Assembly (NCBI GenBank): GCA_004299095.1
Contig: SCQQ01000049.1
Coordinates: forward strand, 1-45,288
Reading direction: 5' to 3'
From: Burkholderiaceae bacterium
GTDB taxonomy: Bacteria; Pseudomonadota; Gammaproteobacteria; Burkholderiales; Burkholderiaceae_C
DNA length: 45,288 bases
Under the pieces are notes generated by a model. That model saw only the letters and a program-made list of their open reading frames with translations, was not told the origin of the DNA and searched no databases. The number at the start of each line of letters is the position of its first letter. The first letter of the stretch is position 1. The translations under genes and the position numbers were made by a program. Positions 34,823-42,455 of the stretch are shown here, piece by piece.

Positions 34823-36610
34823 TCAATGCGTCAATGATCGGGAATTGTCGGGCGCATATAATATCTGTGTGCGTATTGCATTGTAGCCTCCGGCGCCAAC
34901 TGCGGTCGTCCAGTGGGCGATCGCGCTGTACTCCTGCGGAAATGGGAGGCCCAGCTTGGTCACGACAGTATTTGGAAGACTCAAGGGCCCATTTTCCTCG
35001 CACAATATCCAAGCGGACCGGAAGGTACGGCGAGGAACCTGATTCAGGGCCGACTCGGCGCGTACAGCGCTCCCGGGGTAGCCGCCGATCATCCACGCCT
35101 GACCAAGGTTTCGCGCGCCTAGAACGTAAAGCAATCCGGGTGAATGTCCAGTCAAATCGATAATTGGCATGCCCGGTTGGAAGCCCGCAACAGCGGCCGC
35201 GTGTTTTGCTTCACCAATAAAGTCGGCGTAATCGGCTGATAGCGTCAACAGAGATCCCGGTTTACCAACCTGCACAACACGGGTGTTTTGCCAAAGAGGC
35301 TGTGGCTGACGGTAAGGATGAGCAATGCTGGTTTGCAGGAGTACCGCAGAGATTGCGATAGCGGCCAGAGAAATGGGGGCGCTGAACACCCAGCCCTGCT
35401 GGGTTCGGGCGATTGGACCAAGCAGGACGATTCCCGCGAGTAACCAAAACAATGCGACGTGACTGGCCTGATACCAGTAATTGTTATTGGTCCCAAACGC
35501 AAAGACGTAGGGCATGACCAGAAGCCATAGCGCAATCCCCCATTGCCGACGTGTGATGTGAGCAGGGAGGCCCTGTCTGAAGACGTAAATCGCGAATAAT
35601 ACCGCAGTGAAAACCAAGCCAAAAATGATCAGTGACTGATATTGACCCAGTATTGGAGTCGCTTTCACGACATTCGAACTCCACGCAGCTCCGCTCACGA
35701 ATAGCAGAACGGAAACAGCAAGTCCCAGCCGTCTCGTCAGCGTAGCTTTTGATTGACTAAGCAGCATGGCGCCCAAAGGGGCTACGGTAAGCAGGAAGAT
35801 TGCCAGCTTGGCATTGCGAATGAGCTGGAAGTCGTCGATCCGCAGGATTTGCCCCAGCGTATGGCCACCTTCCAATGAACCGGACATGACGTACGCGGTC
35901 TGCAAGCGATCAATAAATTGAGAAATAGAGCCGTCGATCAGGAAAGCGCTGATCAATAGCAGAGCCAAGGCAATGCTGGCAGCCAATATGAGTTTACGGA
36001 TGCCAAACTTTTCTGACAACAACCCATAAATTAAGACGCCAATTGCCAACAAAACAGCGGTGCTTGGCTTGGCCATGAACGCTAGCCAGCCCCCAATGCC
36101 CACCAATGTCGCACCAGCCAAAGCGCCGAGCCTATCCTGCCGGCCAGCGAGAAGCAGCCCGGTAGTCGTAATCAGCAGCGATTGAAAGGTGAGCGTGTTG
36201 TAGTTGGGCGTCAGGAGACCAATTTGGAACACGACCAATGACGTCGTCGCGATGCCTGTGCTGATGATGAGCGTCGTGGCCTTGAGCGCTTGCGTTTCTT
36301 CTGCGAGCGATTTCAGGAGCAGTGTCACCAGCCACCACGCGAGGCCGAAAGTAATCAGAACATTGGCTCGCCGCAAAGCGGCAATGTTGCCGTTGAGCAC
36401 TTCGTAAAGCGGATGGTAGATGAAACCGAATTGAGTAAGCGACCAGTGGTATGCAAATGGATTGGACATCCAGACCAAGTAGAAACCTTCATCCGTGAAG
36501 TCGAAACCAAAGCCACTGTAGTAAAGGATATGTGCCAGTACCAACACCACGCCGGTGGCCGTCAGCAACACAGGGAGACGTGCCACGGTAAGGTGGTTTT
36601 TGATGGTCAT
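34823..36610 (-). CDS. GT-C membrane glycosyltransferase (ArnT/PMT-like)
   Basis: 595 residues from MTIKNHLTVARLP; the frame extends to 36673, without homology-like sequence. About a dozen membrane helices, then a soluble periplasmic C-terminal domain (from about residue 440). The first periplasmic loop holds FTDEGFY (Asp40-Glu41), the acidic pair expected in GT39/GT83 enzymes. ArnT-type enzymes take an undecaprenyl-phosphate sugar and attach it to lipid A or another acceptor. It is first in the operon and sits directly beyond the tRNA terminator and attL. Confidence 0.8.
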   Translation of the reverse strand: MTIKNHLTVARLPVLLTATGVVLVLAHILYYSGFGFDFTDEGFYLVWMSNPFAYHWSLTQFGFIYHPLYEVLNGNIAALRRANVLITFGLAWWLVTLLLKSLAEETQALKATTLIISTGIATTSLVVFQIGLLTPNYNTLTFQSLLITTTGLLLAGRQDRLGALAGATLVGIGGWLAFMAKPSTAVLLAIGVLIYGLLSEKFGIRKLILAASIALALLLISAFLIDGSISQFIDRLQTAYVMSGSLEGGHTLGQILRIDDFQLIRNAKLAIFLLTVAPLGAMLLSQSKATLTRRLGLAVSVLLFVSGAAWSSNVVKATPILGQYQSLIIFGLVFTAVLFAIYVFRQGLPAHITRRQWGIALWLLVMPYVFAFGTNNNYWYQASHVALFWLLAGIVLLGPIARTQQGWVFSAPISLAAIAISAVLLQTSIAHPYRQPQPLWQNTRVVQVGKPGSLLTLSADYADFIGEAKHAAAVAGFQPGMPIIDLTGHSPGLLYVLGARNLGQAWMIGGYPGSAVRAESALNQVPRRTFRSAWILCEENGPLSLPNTVVTKLGLPFPQEYSAIAHWTTAVGAGGYNAIRTQILYAPDNSRSLTH

Positions 36611-36675
36611 TCTTGCTGTAGCACAGTACGGCGTGCATGAAATCGCCGAAGTCCCAAGCAACGCGGCGACCACGT

Positions 36676-36708
36676 AAACAAAAGCGCCCGGCTAACGCTA
36701 GCCGGGCG
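36676..36708 (-). terminator. Original terminator of tRNA-Ala, now separated from it
   Basis: Perfect 10-bp stem CGCCCGGCTA (36685-36694) / TAGCCGGGCG (36699-36708) with a 4-nt loop. Read on the minus strand it is followed by CTTTTGTTT. It begins 8 nt beyond the CCA end of the tRNA fragment in the left repeat, where a tRNA terminator belongs. The intact tRNA gene is now about 7.2 kb away. Confidence 0.82.
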
Positions 36709-36712
36709 TGAA

Positions 36713-36763
36713 TGGTGGTGGAGAGGAGGAGGATCGAACTCCCGACCTCTGCATTGCGAACGC
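36713..36763. repeat. Left attachment site (51-bp direct repeat)
   Basis: Identical over 51 bp to 43919-43969. It contains the 3' 48 nt of tRNA-Ala (36716-36763, minus orientation: anticodon loop through CCA) plus 3 bp. Sequence diverges immediately after 36763. This is the displaced chromosomal 3' end of the tRNA gene. Confidence 0.93.
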
Positions 36764-36793
36764 CACCGAAAGCGTGTCCGCGCCTCTGGCCCA

Positions 36794-36846
36794 GTCCCAT
36801 TTTCCATAGCTAATCCACGCACCCATTGTCCCGCCCGTGTCCCACG
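36794..36846. promoter_or_regulatory. Candidate integrase arm-type sites, left end
   Basis: GTCCCGCC (36828-36835) and GTCCCACG (36839-36846) repeat with an 11-bp period. A further GTCCCAT is at 36794. The same 8-mer and the same 11-bp spacing recur at the right end (43858-43876), in the same orientation. Confidence 0.5.
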
Positions 36847-37170
36847 AAAAGGCGGCGGGAGCGGGTAGTGTAGCGCGGCCCTTCGGGGGAAATTTTGCTG
36901 GGGATTTTCGCGGGGGTACACGCCGCCCGCCCCCCGCGCACGCGCCCCCGTGTGGCCCTCCGCAGAACGCTTGGGGGGAACCATCTGGCCATGGCCCGGC
37001 GCGGCCTTCCTGTCGCAGCGCCGACAGGCTCGGCGGGCAGCTCAGGGAGCATGTGCCCGAGCGGAACGCGAGCCAACGGCACGCAAGAAACCTGTCCAGT
37101 TGAGGTACACCCTGTCATGACGCCTAACGATCGCTTGAAGTCTGTCAGATTGAAATTGGTTACGGGGCAC
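36847..37170. other. GC-rich non-coding left flank of the element
   Basis: No gene I can support. The stretch is very GC-rich at 36850-37000 with G and C runs, then approaches average composition toward the resolvase promoter. Open frames here have no protein-like character. It may hold replication or transfer sites, but none is recognised. Confidence 0.4.
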
Positions 37171-37199
37171 TTGACACATTTGCTCGGATGGTCTAGAGT
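37171..37199 (+). promoter_or_regulatory. Sigma-70 promoter of the resolvase gene
   Basis: TTGACA (37171-37176), a 17-nt spacer and TAGAGT (37194-37199): a consensus -35 and a good -10 at ideal spacing. Transcription would start near 37206, about 65 nt before the ATG. Confidence 0.78.
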
Positions 37200-37230
37200 A
37201 CAACCTGACACTGCCGCTTTGGCACCACAC

Positions 37231-37244
37231 GTCAACACGTTGAC
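37231..37244. promoter_or_regulatory. Inverted repeat in the resolvase leader
   Basis: GTCAAC-AC-GTTGAC, 6-bp perfect arms, located about 25 nt after the predicted start site and before the ribosome site. A candidate operator for one of the element's HTH proteins or for the resolvase itself. Confidence 0.45.
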
Positions 37245-37270
37245 ACCCGCATCATCAAAGGACTACCACC

Positions 37271-37864
37271 ATGCCAGGACAAGTCATCGCCTACCGCCGC
37301 GTTTCCAGTGTTGACCAGAACACCACTCGCCAGCTTGAAGGCCGCACGTTCGATGTTGAGTTCGAGGACAAGGCCAGCGGCAAGGACACCAAGCGCCCGC
37401 AGCTTGCGGAAATGCTCCGCCATATCCGTGCGGGCGATACCGTGGTGGTGCATAGCATCGACCGCCTAGCCCGCAATGCCAGCGATCTATTGGCACTGGT
37501 GAAAACGATCACTGGCCAGCCCAAGGACGGCGGCAAGGGGGCCGCGCTCGAATTCGTCAAGGAAGGGCTACGGTTCAGCGGGAACAAGGCCAGCCCAACG
37601 GATGAACTCATGCTGAACATGCTGGGCGCGGTGGCGCAGTTCGAGCGCAGCATGATCCATGAGCGACAGGCCGAAGGCATCGCCGCTGCCAAAGCGCGGG
37701 GCGCGTACAAGGGCAGCAAGCCGAAGGTCACGGATGCTCAAGTCCAGGAAATACTTGCCCGCGTTCAGGCCGGGGAGCCCAAGGCGGCCATTGCCCGTGC
37801 CCTGGGCATCAGTCGTGAAACGCTTTACCAGAGGATGAAGGCCGTCACTGCTGCGAGCGCGTGA
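37271..37864 (+). CDS. Serine recombinase (resolvase/invertase family)
   Basis: 197 residues. Catalytic Ser12 lies in AYRRVSSVDQNTTRQL, followed by HSIDRLARNASDLL, then AQFERSMIHERQAEGIAAAKARGAYKG and a C-terminal HTH (AAIARALGISRETLYQRM). This is the full small-resolvase layout of about 180-200 residues. AAAGGA at 37257-37262 lies 8 nt before the ATG. It may resolve dimers of the excised element or invert a segment; no paired inversion sites were found by eye. It is driven by the strong promoter upstream. Confidence 0.93.
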   Translation: MPGQVIAYRRVSSVDQNTTRQLEGRTFDVEFEDKASGKDTKRPQLAEMLRHIRAGDTVVVHSIDRLARNASDLLALVKTITGQPKDGGKGAALEFVKEGLRFSGNKASPTDELMLNMLGAVAQFERSMIHERQAEGIAAAKARGAYKGSKPKVTDAQVQEILARVQAGEPKAAIARALGISRETLYQRMKAVTAASA

Positions 37865-38544
37865 TTGGCCGCTAGGCGCGGGATGGGCCGTCTACACAGC
37901 GTGCGGCCGCACCGCCTATGGTGGCTACGCCGGGGAGCTGCAACCCGGCCACCCATGCTATCCAGTGAGGCGCTGAGCTGGCGGGGCGGAACCACGGGCA
38001 AACCTACGCCGCCACATATCGACTGACCGGCCACCAAGGTCGAAAGGACGCCCCGCACTTCCTGGCCTGGAGCTATAGCGGTGCCCACGGGGCGGGCGCC
38101 TTCCGTGCACCGCGTAGAAGCTGCGCGCCGCACTGCGTGCAGAGCTTAGAAGGAGCGCGTCACGCGTGCGACGCCCTAAAACGCCCTAGAACGCGATTAC
38201 AGCGGTTTAGACCTCAACTACCACCCGCATGCGAAAGCCCGTCCTGGGCCGTTCTGACGCGCCCTAGGCCACCCTGCCACCCACACGCCGCCAGCCCCCT
38301 GGCCTATGTCCCAGCGTCCACAGTGGCTAGGCGCGCTGATCCATTGTTTTCGTTGCCCAATGCGGACACACACATCAATTCCGACGCTCGCGAATCGCCC
38401 AACGAATCGCCCAGCGACGGAAGGCGAACACCACGCCGCCAAGCGTGAGCGGCATTCCTGGCCGCACTGCGCACCTGGTGCGCACCATTTTTACAGACTT
38501 CTCTATAGGTACTACGTACCTAATCGATCCAAAAGAGGAACCCC
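37865..38544. other. 680-nt region without a supported gene
   Basis: The largest gene-free stretch in the element. It holds a 10-bp tandem motif at 38171-38195 (ACGCCCTAAA, ACGCCCTAGA, then ACGCG) and another GCCCTA near 38262. Two palindromes lie close to the next gene. Short frames here lack start sites and convincing composition. The repeats could be iterons or resolvase (res) subsites; this is unproven. Confidence 0.45.
38476..38520. promoter_or_regulatory. Two palindromes upstream of the HTH protein gene
   Basis: TGGTGCGCACCA (38476-38487) is a perfect 12-bp palindrome. GGTAC-TAC-GTACC (38508-38520) is an inverted repeat with 5-bp arms. Both lie within 70 nt of the ATG at 38545, with an AT-richer patch between them (TTTTTACAG), suggesting an operator-promoter region, possibly autoregulatory. 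Confidence 0.5.
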
Positions 38545-39405
38545 ATGAACGAAGATTTACACGCGGCCATCAATGACGATGCTGAGCGTACCGCCAAGCT
38601 CGCCGCCGAGCGAGCCGCAGAGATAGCCGCGATGGTTGCGGGAGCTGCGAAGGCAATCCAGGCGGGGAAACTCGACCTGGAGAACTTCAGCCCAAGCATG
38701 CAGAACGCCATTAAGAAATACACGGCCCGCAATCTTGCAGTGACGCCCCAGCAGTTCCACGCAAAGCAGCACCACGAATTGGCCAAGTTCTTCCGGGAAC
38801 TCCGGGCACGTGGCTTCAAGGTGTACCGCACGACGCAACGGGATCACGATTACATCTTCGGCAGCATCCCGCACATCGTTGATTCAGGAACTAGGCCCGC
38901 AGTCAAGCCCATGCTGAGGGAGTACGCCGAGCAGCAAGGCTACCCGCCAGAGTGGGCCGAGCGCGTGGCCACCAAAAGCCAACCAAAAAAGATGGGGCGT
39001 TCCCTCAAAACGAAACAGGCGCACCCCGTAATCCGGGACCTCAAGGAAGGGCACATGTTCACACAGACACACCAAGCCGCGCTAAAGCAAGCCACCTACA
39101 GCGGGATCGCTGAGCTGCTTTTCTCCGGTTCCCAGTCCGCACGGGAAAAGCGGGCCATGAATGCACGCATGGCGGCACTGGAAACCGAGCTGGCCACCGT
39201 CAAGGCGGCAGCGCACCGGGCCAATACTCGGTTGAACATCATGGATGCCGGGCTCGATTGGAAAGAGAAAGTGCGTTCCATCCTTGCGATGGAGCCCAGT
39301 ATTTCCAAGCGTGAACTAGCCCGGCGCGTAGGCAAATCGGAAAGCGCGGTCCGCAAGTACTGGACGGCCCTTGACCAAGGGCACGGCATCGGTGCCACGG
39401 CATAA
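38545..39405 (+). CDS. Unknown protein with coiled coils and C-terminal HTH
   Basis: 286 residues. The N-terminus is an Ala/Glu-rich helix (about 10-45). The middle contains RGFKVYRTTQRDHDYIFGSIP, which I do not recognise. A second coiled coil lies at about 200-235 (MAALETELATVKAAAHRANT). The C-terminus (250-280) looks like a helix-turn-helix, SKRELARRVGKSESAVRKYW. AGAGGA precedes the ATG. It may be a DNA-binding regulator or replication-associated protein of the element. The end overlaps the next frame. Confidence 0.75.
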   Translation: MNEDLHAAINDDAERTAKLAAERAAEIAAMVAGAAKAIQAGKLDLENFSPSMQNAIKKYTARNLAVTPQQFHAKQHHELAKFFRELRARGFKVYRTTQRDHDYIFGSIPHIVDSGTRPAVKPMLREYAEQQGYPPEWAERVATKSQPKKMGRSLKTKQAHPVIRDLKEGHMFTQTHQAALKQATYSGIAELLFSGSQSAREKRAMNARMAALETELATVKAAAHRANTRLNIMDAGLDWKEKVRSILAMEPSISKRELARRVGKSESAVRKYWTALDQGHGIGATA

Positions 39406-39994
39406 ATACGGTCCAAGGTCGCTCCTGCCAGCACTACAAGCGCATGAACGCCGGCTAGGCATCCGGCTTACCGCAAGCAAGCTAACACGCGCCAAGCGGG
39501 AGCTGGCCCGAGCCGATCCGGCCGTGGCCGCGCACTTCAAGCGGCGAATCCGCGAACCTGCCCGGTTCGATGCGTTCATGGCGTGCCGCTCCGCGTTCAT
39601 CAGCGACACCCCATGCGCCCGGTGCGGATCGCAGAAGCGGACGGTCTACACGGCTTCATGCTGGCAATGCCAGATTACACGACGGCCCTTGCGGCTTGAT
39701 GCCCATGGCGCGGTGCTGGCATGGCCCCCGGCCCAGCGGACGCGGGAAAGCTTCTTGGACGTGCACGCACGCAAGCGCCGGGCCAAGGCGGGCGAGTGCG
39801 TGGAGTTCAACGCTGGCGATGTCTTGGCCCGGAAATATCCCGATGGCCGCCTGTTCATTGAGCGGACAGAGCGTGCCCCGCGGTTCCATATCGAGGATGC
39901 GAACAGGCTCCCGCCCGCCGGTGCAGCTTGGCTACTCGACCAGATGAAAAGCGATCCGAACCTACGAGCCGTGGCCGCTTGGGACAACTGGTAA
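39371..39994 (+). CDS. Unknown protein with central zinc ribbon
   Basis: Up to 207 residues. The longest frame starts with TTG 39371; GTG 39392 has AAGGG about 10 nt upstream and may be the true start. Either overlaps the preceding gene, so translation is likely coupled. The N-terminal third is basic and helical. CARCGSQKRT ... CWQCQ is a four-cysteine ribbon, and an acidic C-terminal part follows. Possibly nucleic-acid binding. No family recognised. Confidence 0.65.
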   Translation: MTKGTASVPRHKYGPRSLLPALQAHERRLGIRLTASKLTRAKRELARADPAVAAHFKRRIREPARFDAFMACRSAFISDTPCARCGSQKRTVYTASCWQCQITRRPLRLDAHGAVLAWPPAQRTRESFLDVHARKRRAKAGECVEFNAGDVLARKYPDGRLFIERTERAPRFHIEDANRLPPAGAAWLLDQMKSDPNLRAVAAWDNW

Positions 39995-40027
39995 TCGGGC
40001 ACCTTCAACAACCATCAGAGGGAAATC

Positions 40028-40432
40028 ATGAAAGAACACATAGTGCAGGCACATAGTCTCGAATCCAACACGGCCGAGCGCGATCGCTTCCTGGCCTTGC
40101 GCAACGGCAACGGCCGGGCCGCATGGCGTCGCGCCATCGAAGCCCTGACGGGCGGCCTGCCCACCTGGGCCAAGCGCAAGCCCTGGGCCAACACGATCAA
40201 GTTTGATGCGGCCGCCGCTGTAGCGCTGTATCGAGCCGGGGGCACCAGCTTGCGCAAGGTGTCCGAGCTGTACGGCGTCGCACCGATGACGCTGCATTAC
40301 CACCTTAAAAAGGCGGGCTGCACGGTAGGCCAGCAGGCCCAGCGCCCCGGCGGCTGTACCCGAACAGGCGTTCAACCGAAAAGCGCACCAACCCGCAACC
40401 ATAAGGTGGCACACCGTGCCACCGCAACCTGA
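40028..40432 (+). CDS. Small HTH protein of the element
   Basis: 134 residues, with GAGGGAAATC before the ATG. Residues about 57-98 resemble a helix-turn-helix of the resolvase-tail type (AAAVALYRAGGTSLRKVSELYG, then MTLHYHLKKAG). The tail is basic (TRNHKVAHRATAT). Probably DNA binding. It lies 33 nt after the zinc-ribbon gene and 11 nt before the next gene, in one presumed operon. Confidence 0.7.
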   Translation: MKEHIVQAHSLESNTAERDRFLALRNGNGRAAWRRAIEALTGGLPTWAKRKPWANTIKFDAAAAVALYRAGGTSLRKVSELYGVAPMTLHYHLKKAGCTVGQQAQRPGGCTRTGVQPKSAPTRNHKVAHRATAT

Positions 40433-40443
40433 GAGAGAAAACC

Positions 40444-40941
40444 ATGGACAACGAATCCACGGCCACCCCGGCGATCTTCAACGGCCACCACGACGAAACA
40501 GGCTTCACAGGCCAAAGCGTGGTGAGCTTTCGCAGCGCAGCCATGCAGGCAGGCCGGAACGAGTCCGCCTTGGCTTCCATGGGCACCGAGCCCGCGAGCT
40601 ACCGCCCCTCGGATATGCCCACGTCCAAGGAATTCCTCATCGCCCAGAACCGCCAGCGAGTCGAAGCGGAGACCTCGGTTTATTACGACCACGAAACGAA
40701 CTGCACGCGAATCTCTGGCGGAATCCACTCCGACTACCAGCCCGATGAATTCCTCAAGGCGCACGGGTTCCGAGCCGTGAACGGCAAGGGCGAGGAAGTG
40801 GCCCTCACACCCCGCCAGTCCCGCGGCCTCATTGGTCGGTACATCGACTCGCTGAACCGCGGCGGTGGGGAGTCCGTTTCATTCACCGATGAATCCCTGC
40901 CACCCGGCCGGGCCACCGTGTACTTGCGGAGCCGCTGGTAA
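40444..40941 (+). CDS. Hypothetical protein
   Basis: 165 residues, GAGAGAAAACC before the ATG. Soluble, with no signal or membrane segment and no recognised domain. It has a polar N-terminus, then KEFLIAQNRQRVEAETSVYY, and a C-terminal half with ISGGIHSDYQPDEFLKAHGF. Codon use is like that of its neighbours, so it is likely a real gene of the element. Confidence 0.65.
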   Translation: MDNESTATPAIFNGHHDETGFTGQSVVSFRSAAMQAGRNESALASMGTEPASYRPSDMPTSKEFLIAQNRQRVEAETSVYYDHETNCTRISGGIHSDYQPDEFLKAHGFRAVNGKGEEVALTPRQSRGLIGRYIDSLNRGGGESVSFTDESLPPGRATVYLRSRW

Positions 40942-40985
40942 GGCGGCCCGAGTTGATCCAAGCTAACCCAACAGAAAGAGAAACC

Positions 40986-41544
40986 ATGAACACCACTGAA
41001 TCCGGCTTCGATGCCGACATCAAAGCCATCGGATATTGCCCGCCATGAATCCGCCGTCGCGGCCGACAGGAAACTAGCCGACCAACTCGCCGCCATGCAA
41101 GCCGCTGCCAAGCGCGTCACAGAGGGCGAGGCCAGCATTGCGCAACTGCGGAGCCGCCTTGCTGAGGCAGAGGCCCGCAAGCGCTCGCGGGAAGCGACGC
41201 TCGCCCGATATAGCGTGGTGAGCATCAAGGCAAAGACGGCGGCGGGGGAATTGCCTAGCCCCATCTCGGTTCACGACGTTGTGTTTTCGGAGCGCAGCGC
41301 CGGGCTGTATGGCCCAGAGGTTACGCACGTCACGCACCCGCTGCACGGTTTACCCCCGGAACTCCGGGCCGTGGTGCTGGCCGATCCGAAGAAAATCCCG
41401 GCCTACATCCGCGCCTTGGGCGCTGACGCGCCTGCGGCGTTGCAGCAGCACGCCATCAGCATGAACCGCGGCTATTTGGTCACCAAGGCCCCTCAAGGCC
41501 ACTACATCCCGACCAGCCACGTCCCCGGCGTGACTTTCGTGTAA
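40986..41544 (+). pseudogene. Frameshifted hypothetical gene
   Basis: The ATG at 40986 has the element's typical ribosome site (AAAGAGAAACC), but its frame stops after 20 codons (MNTTESGFDADIKAIGYCPP). A second frame, open from 41011 to 41544, continues with protein-like sequence (SDIARHESAVAADRKLADQL, coiled coil, then a C-terminal domain ending HVPGVTFV). Joining frame 0 to frame 1 near 41025-41030 gives a natural reading ...FDADIKAI-SDIARHES..., so a one-base change is likely. Alternatively ATG 41011 starts a 177-residue protein. Function unknown. Confidence 0.6.
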
Positions 41545-41547
41545 GCC

Positions 41548-41652
41548 ATGCCGCACCGCATCCAATCAATCCTGCAAGGTGGCGCGGCTATCGCGCTTTC
41601 CTTCGTTGCCGTGCTGGCCCTGTCGGGCCTTCTGATCCACGCCACAGCCTGA
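41548..41652 (+). CDS. 34-residue single-helix membrane protein
   Basis: A short frame, MPHRIQSILQGGAAIALSFV then AVLALSGLLIHATA, with one clear membrane helix after a short basic start. It begins 3 nt after the preceding stop. Phage and island genomes often carry such peptides; the role is unknown. Confidence 0.45.
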   Translation: MPHRIQSILQGGAAIALSFVAVLALSGLLIHATA

Positions 41653-41654
41653 CC

Positions 41655-41687
41655 ATGAACACCGGATGAATACCGAATGAACACCGA
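41655..41687 (+). repeat. Three 11-bp tandem repeats, each with a start codon
   Basis: ATGAACACCGG, ATGAATACCGA and ATGAACACCGA. Because the unit is 11 bp, each ATG is in a different frame. The first two frames end at the TGA overlapping the next unit's ATG; only the third stays open. Confidence 0.75.
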
Positions 41688-41925
41688 AAAGACAATGACC
41701 GCGAGCCTTCTCACTGGCATCAATACCGCCAGCCCCGCGCTGGCATCAACACCGCCGATTCACCAGCGCAAGGGACAGCCCGGCCCGCCGGGGCCTGTGG
41801 CTTCTCATCCCGCAAGCGGTTCCCCTGTCTCGCCCGCGATTACGTCGCCGCGATGGACAGCTTCAGCGCCGCGATCCGGGCCGCCGAAGCCGCCCCCGAC
41901 GCTGTGCAATTGGGCATTGCCGTAA
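41677..41925 (+). CDS. Doubtful 82-residue frame, possibly the 5' part of a frameshifted gene
   Basis: Starts at the third repeat unit ATG. The first 30 residues (MNTEKTMTASLLTGINTASP) look plausible, but the rest is Pro-rich, low-complexity sequence as expected from out-of-frame GC-rich DNA. From about 41790 a different frame has better coding character and runs into the small gene at 41853-42014. The two may once have been one gene. Confidence 0.3.
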   Translation: MNTEKTMTASLLTGINTASPALASTPPIHQRKGQPGPPGPVASHPASGSPVSPAITSPRWTASAPRSGPPKPPPTLCNWALP

Positions 41926-42014
41926 GGCGCACCAACGGGCAACGGGCCGAAGCGTACCGACGCCTGATGCAATGCGCGTCCGAAGTGCTTAAGGAACAGG
42001 GGGCGCTGGCATGA
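41853..42014 (+). CDS. Small hypothetical protein (53 residues, may be the C-terminus of a longer gene)
   Basis: MDSFSAAIRAAEAAPDAVQL onward, ending EVLKEQGALA; helical, with strong GC bias at third positions. Its TGA overlaps the next ATG (ATGA at 42011-42014), which argues that it is translated. The frame is open upstream to 41670 with protein-like sequence (RKRFPCLARDYVAAM) but no ATG, so the true start may be lost or lie in another frame. Confidence 0.5.
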   Translation: MDSFSAAIRAAEAAPDAVQLGIAVRRTNGQRAEAYRRLMQCASEVLKEQGALA

Positions 42015-42343
42015 ACGCGGCCGCTGGCATGAACGAGGCCGCCACCGCTTACCGGGAGGCCCTTGCGCGCCTGACCAAGCTCAGGGCCGCGCAGCTTGAA
42101 ATGGACGGCCAAGGGCCGGAGTCCCAAGCGGGGCAGGGTGCCACCCTTGCGGATCGCGTGGCAATGCGGGAAGCCATCACGGTGGCGGACAGAGCCTTGG
42201 GAACGGCCCGTCGCGACGTTCTGAACGCGGCTTGGGCCGATGGCACCCTGACGCACGCGCACCCTCTGGACGAGGCCGTAGAGCGGTTGTTCGAGGACGC
42301 ACGGGGCGGCCGTGCGCGGGGCGACCTTCAAACTGGGGCATAA
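42011..42343 (+). CDS. Hypothetical protein, helical
   Basis: 110 residues, mostly helical and Ala/Arg/Glu-rich (ATAYREALARLTKLRAAQLE; AMREAITVADRALGTARRDV). No signal or membrane segment. Coupled by ATGA to the preceding small gene. Not recognised. About 110 nt of non-coding sequence follow before the next gene. Confidence 0.6.
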   Translation: MNAAAGMNEAATAYREALARLTKLRAAQLEMDGQGPESQAGQGATLADRVAMREAITVADRALGTARRDVLNAAWADGTLTHAHPLDEAVERLFEDARGGRARGDLQTGA

Positions 42344-42455
42344 TCCGCCCCGGTCATTCGACCGCCATAGCCATTGCGAGCAAGCGCGGCGACCGCCCTA
42401 AACGGGGCGATCGTCACCCGTGGCGCCCGCCCCAATACTCCACTATTGAAAGGCT

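Noticed and set aside
36716-36763. Second tRNA-Ala gene at the left repeat
   Set aside because: Only the 3' 48 nt are present; the D-arm, 5' acceptor strand and part of the anticodon stem are missing.
36895-37314. 139-codon plus-strand frame at the left end of the element
   Set aside because: Low-complexity Pro/Arg/Ala composition in very GC-rich DNA and it overlaps the resolvase promoter and start.
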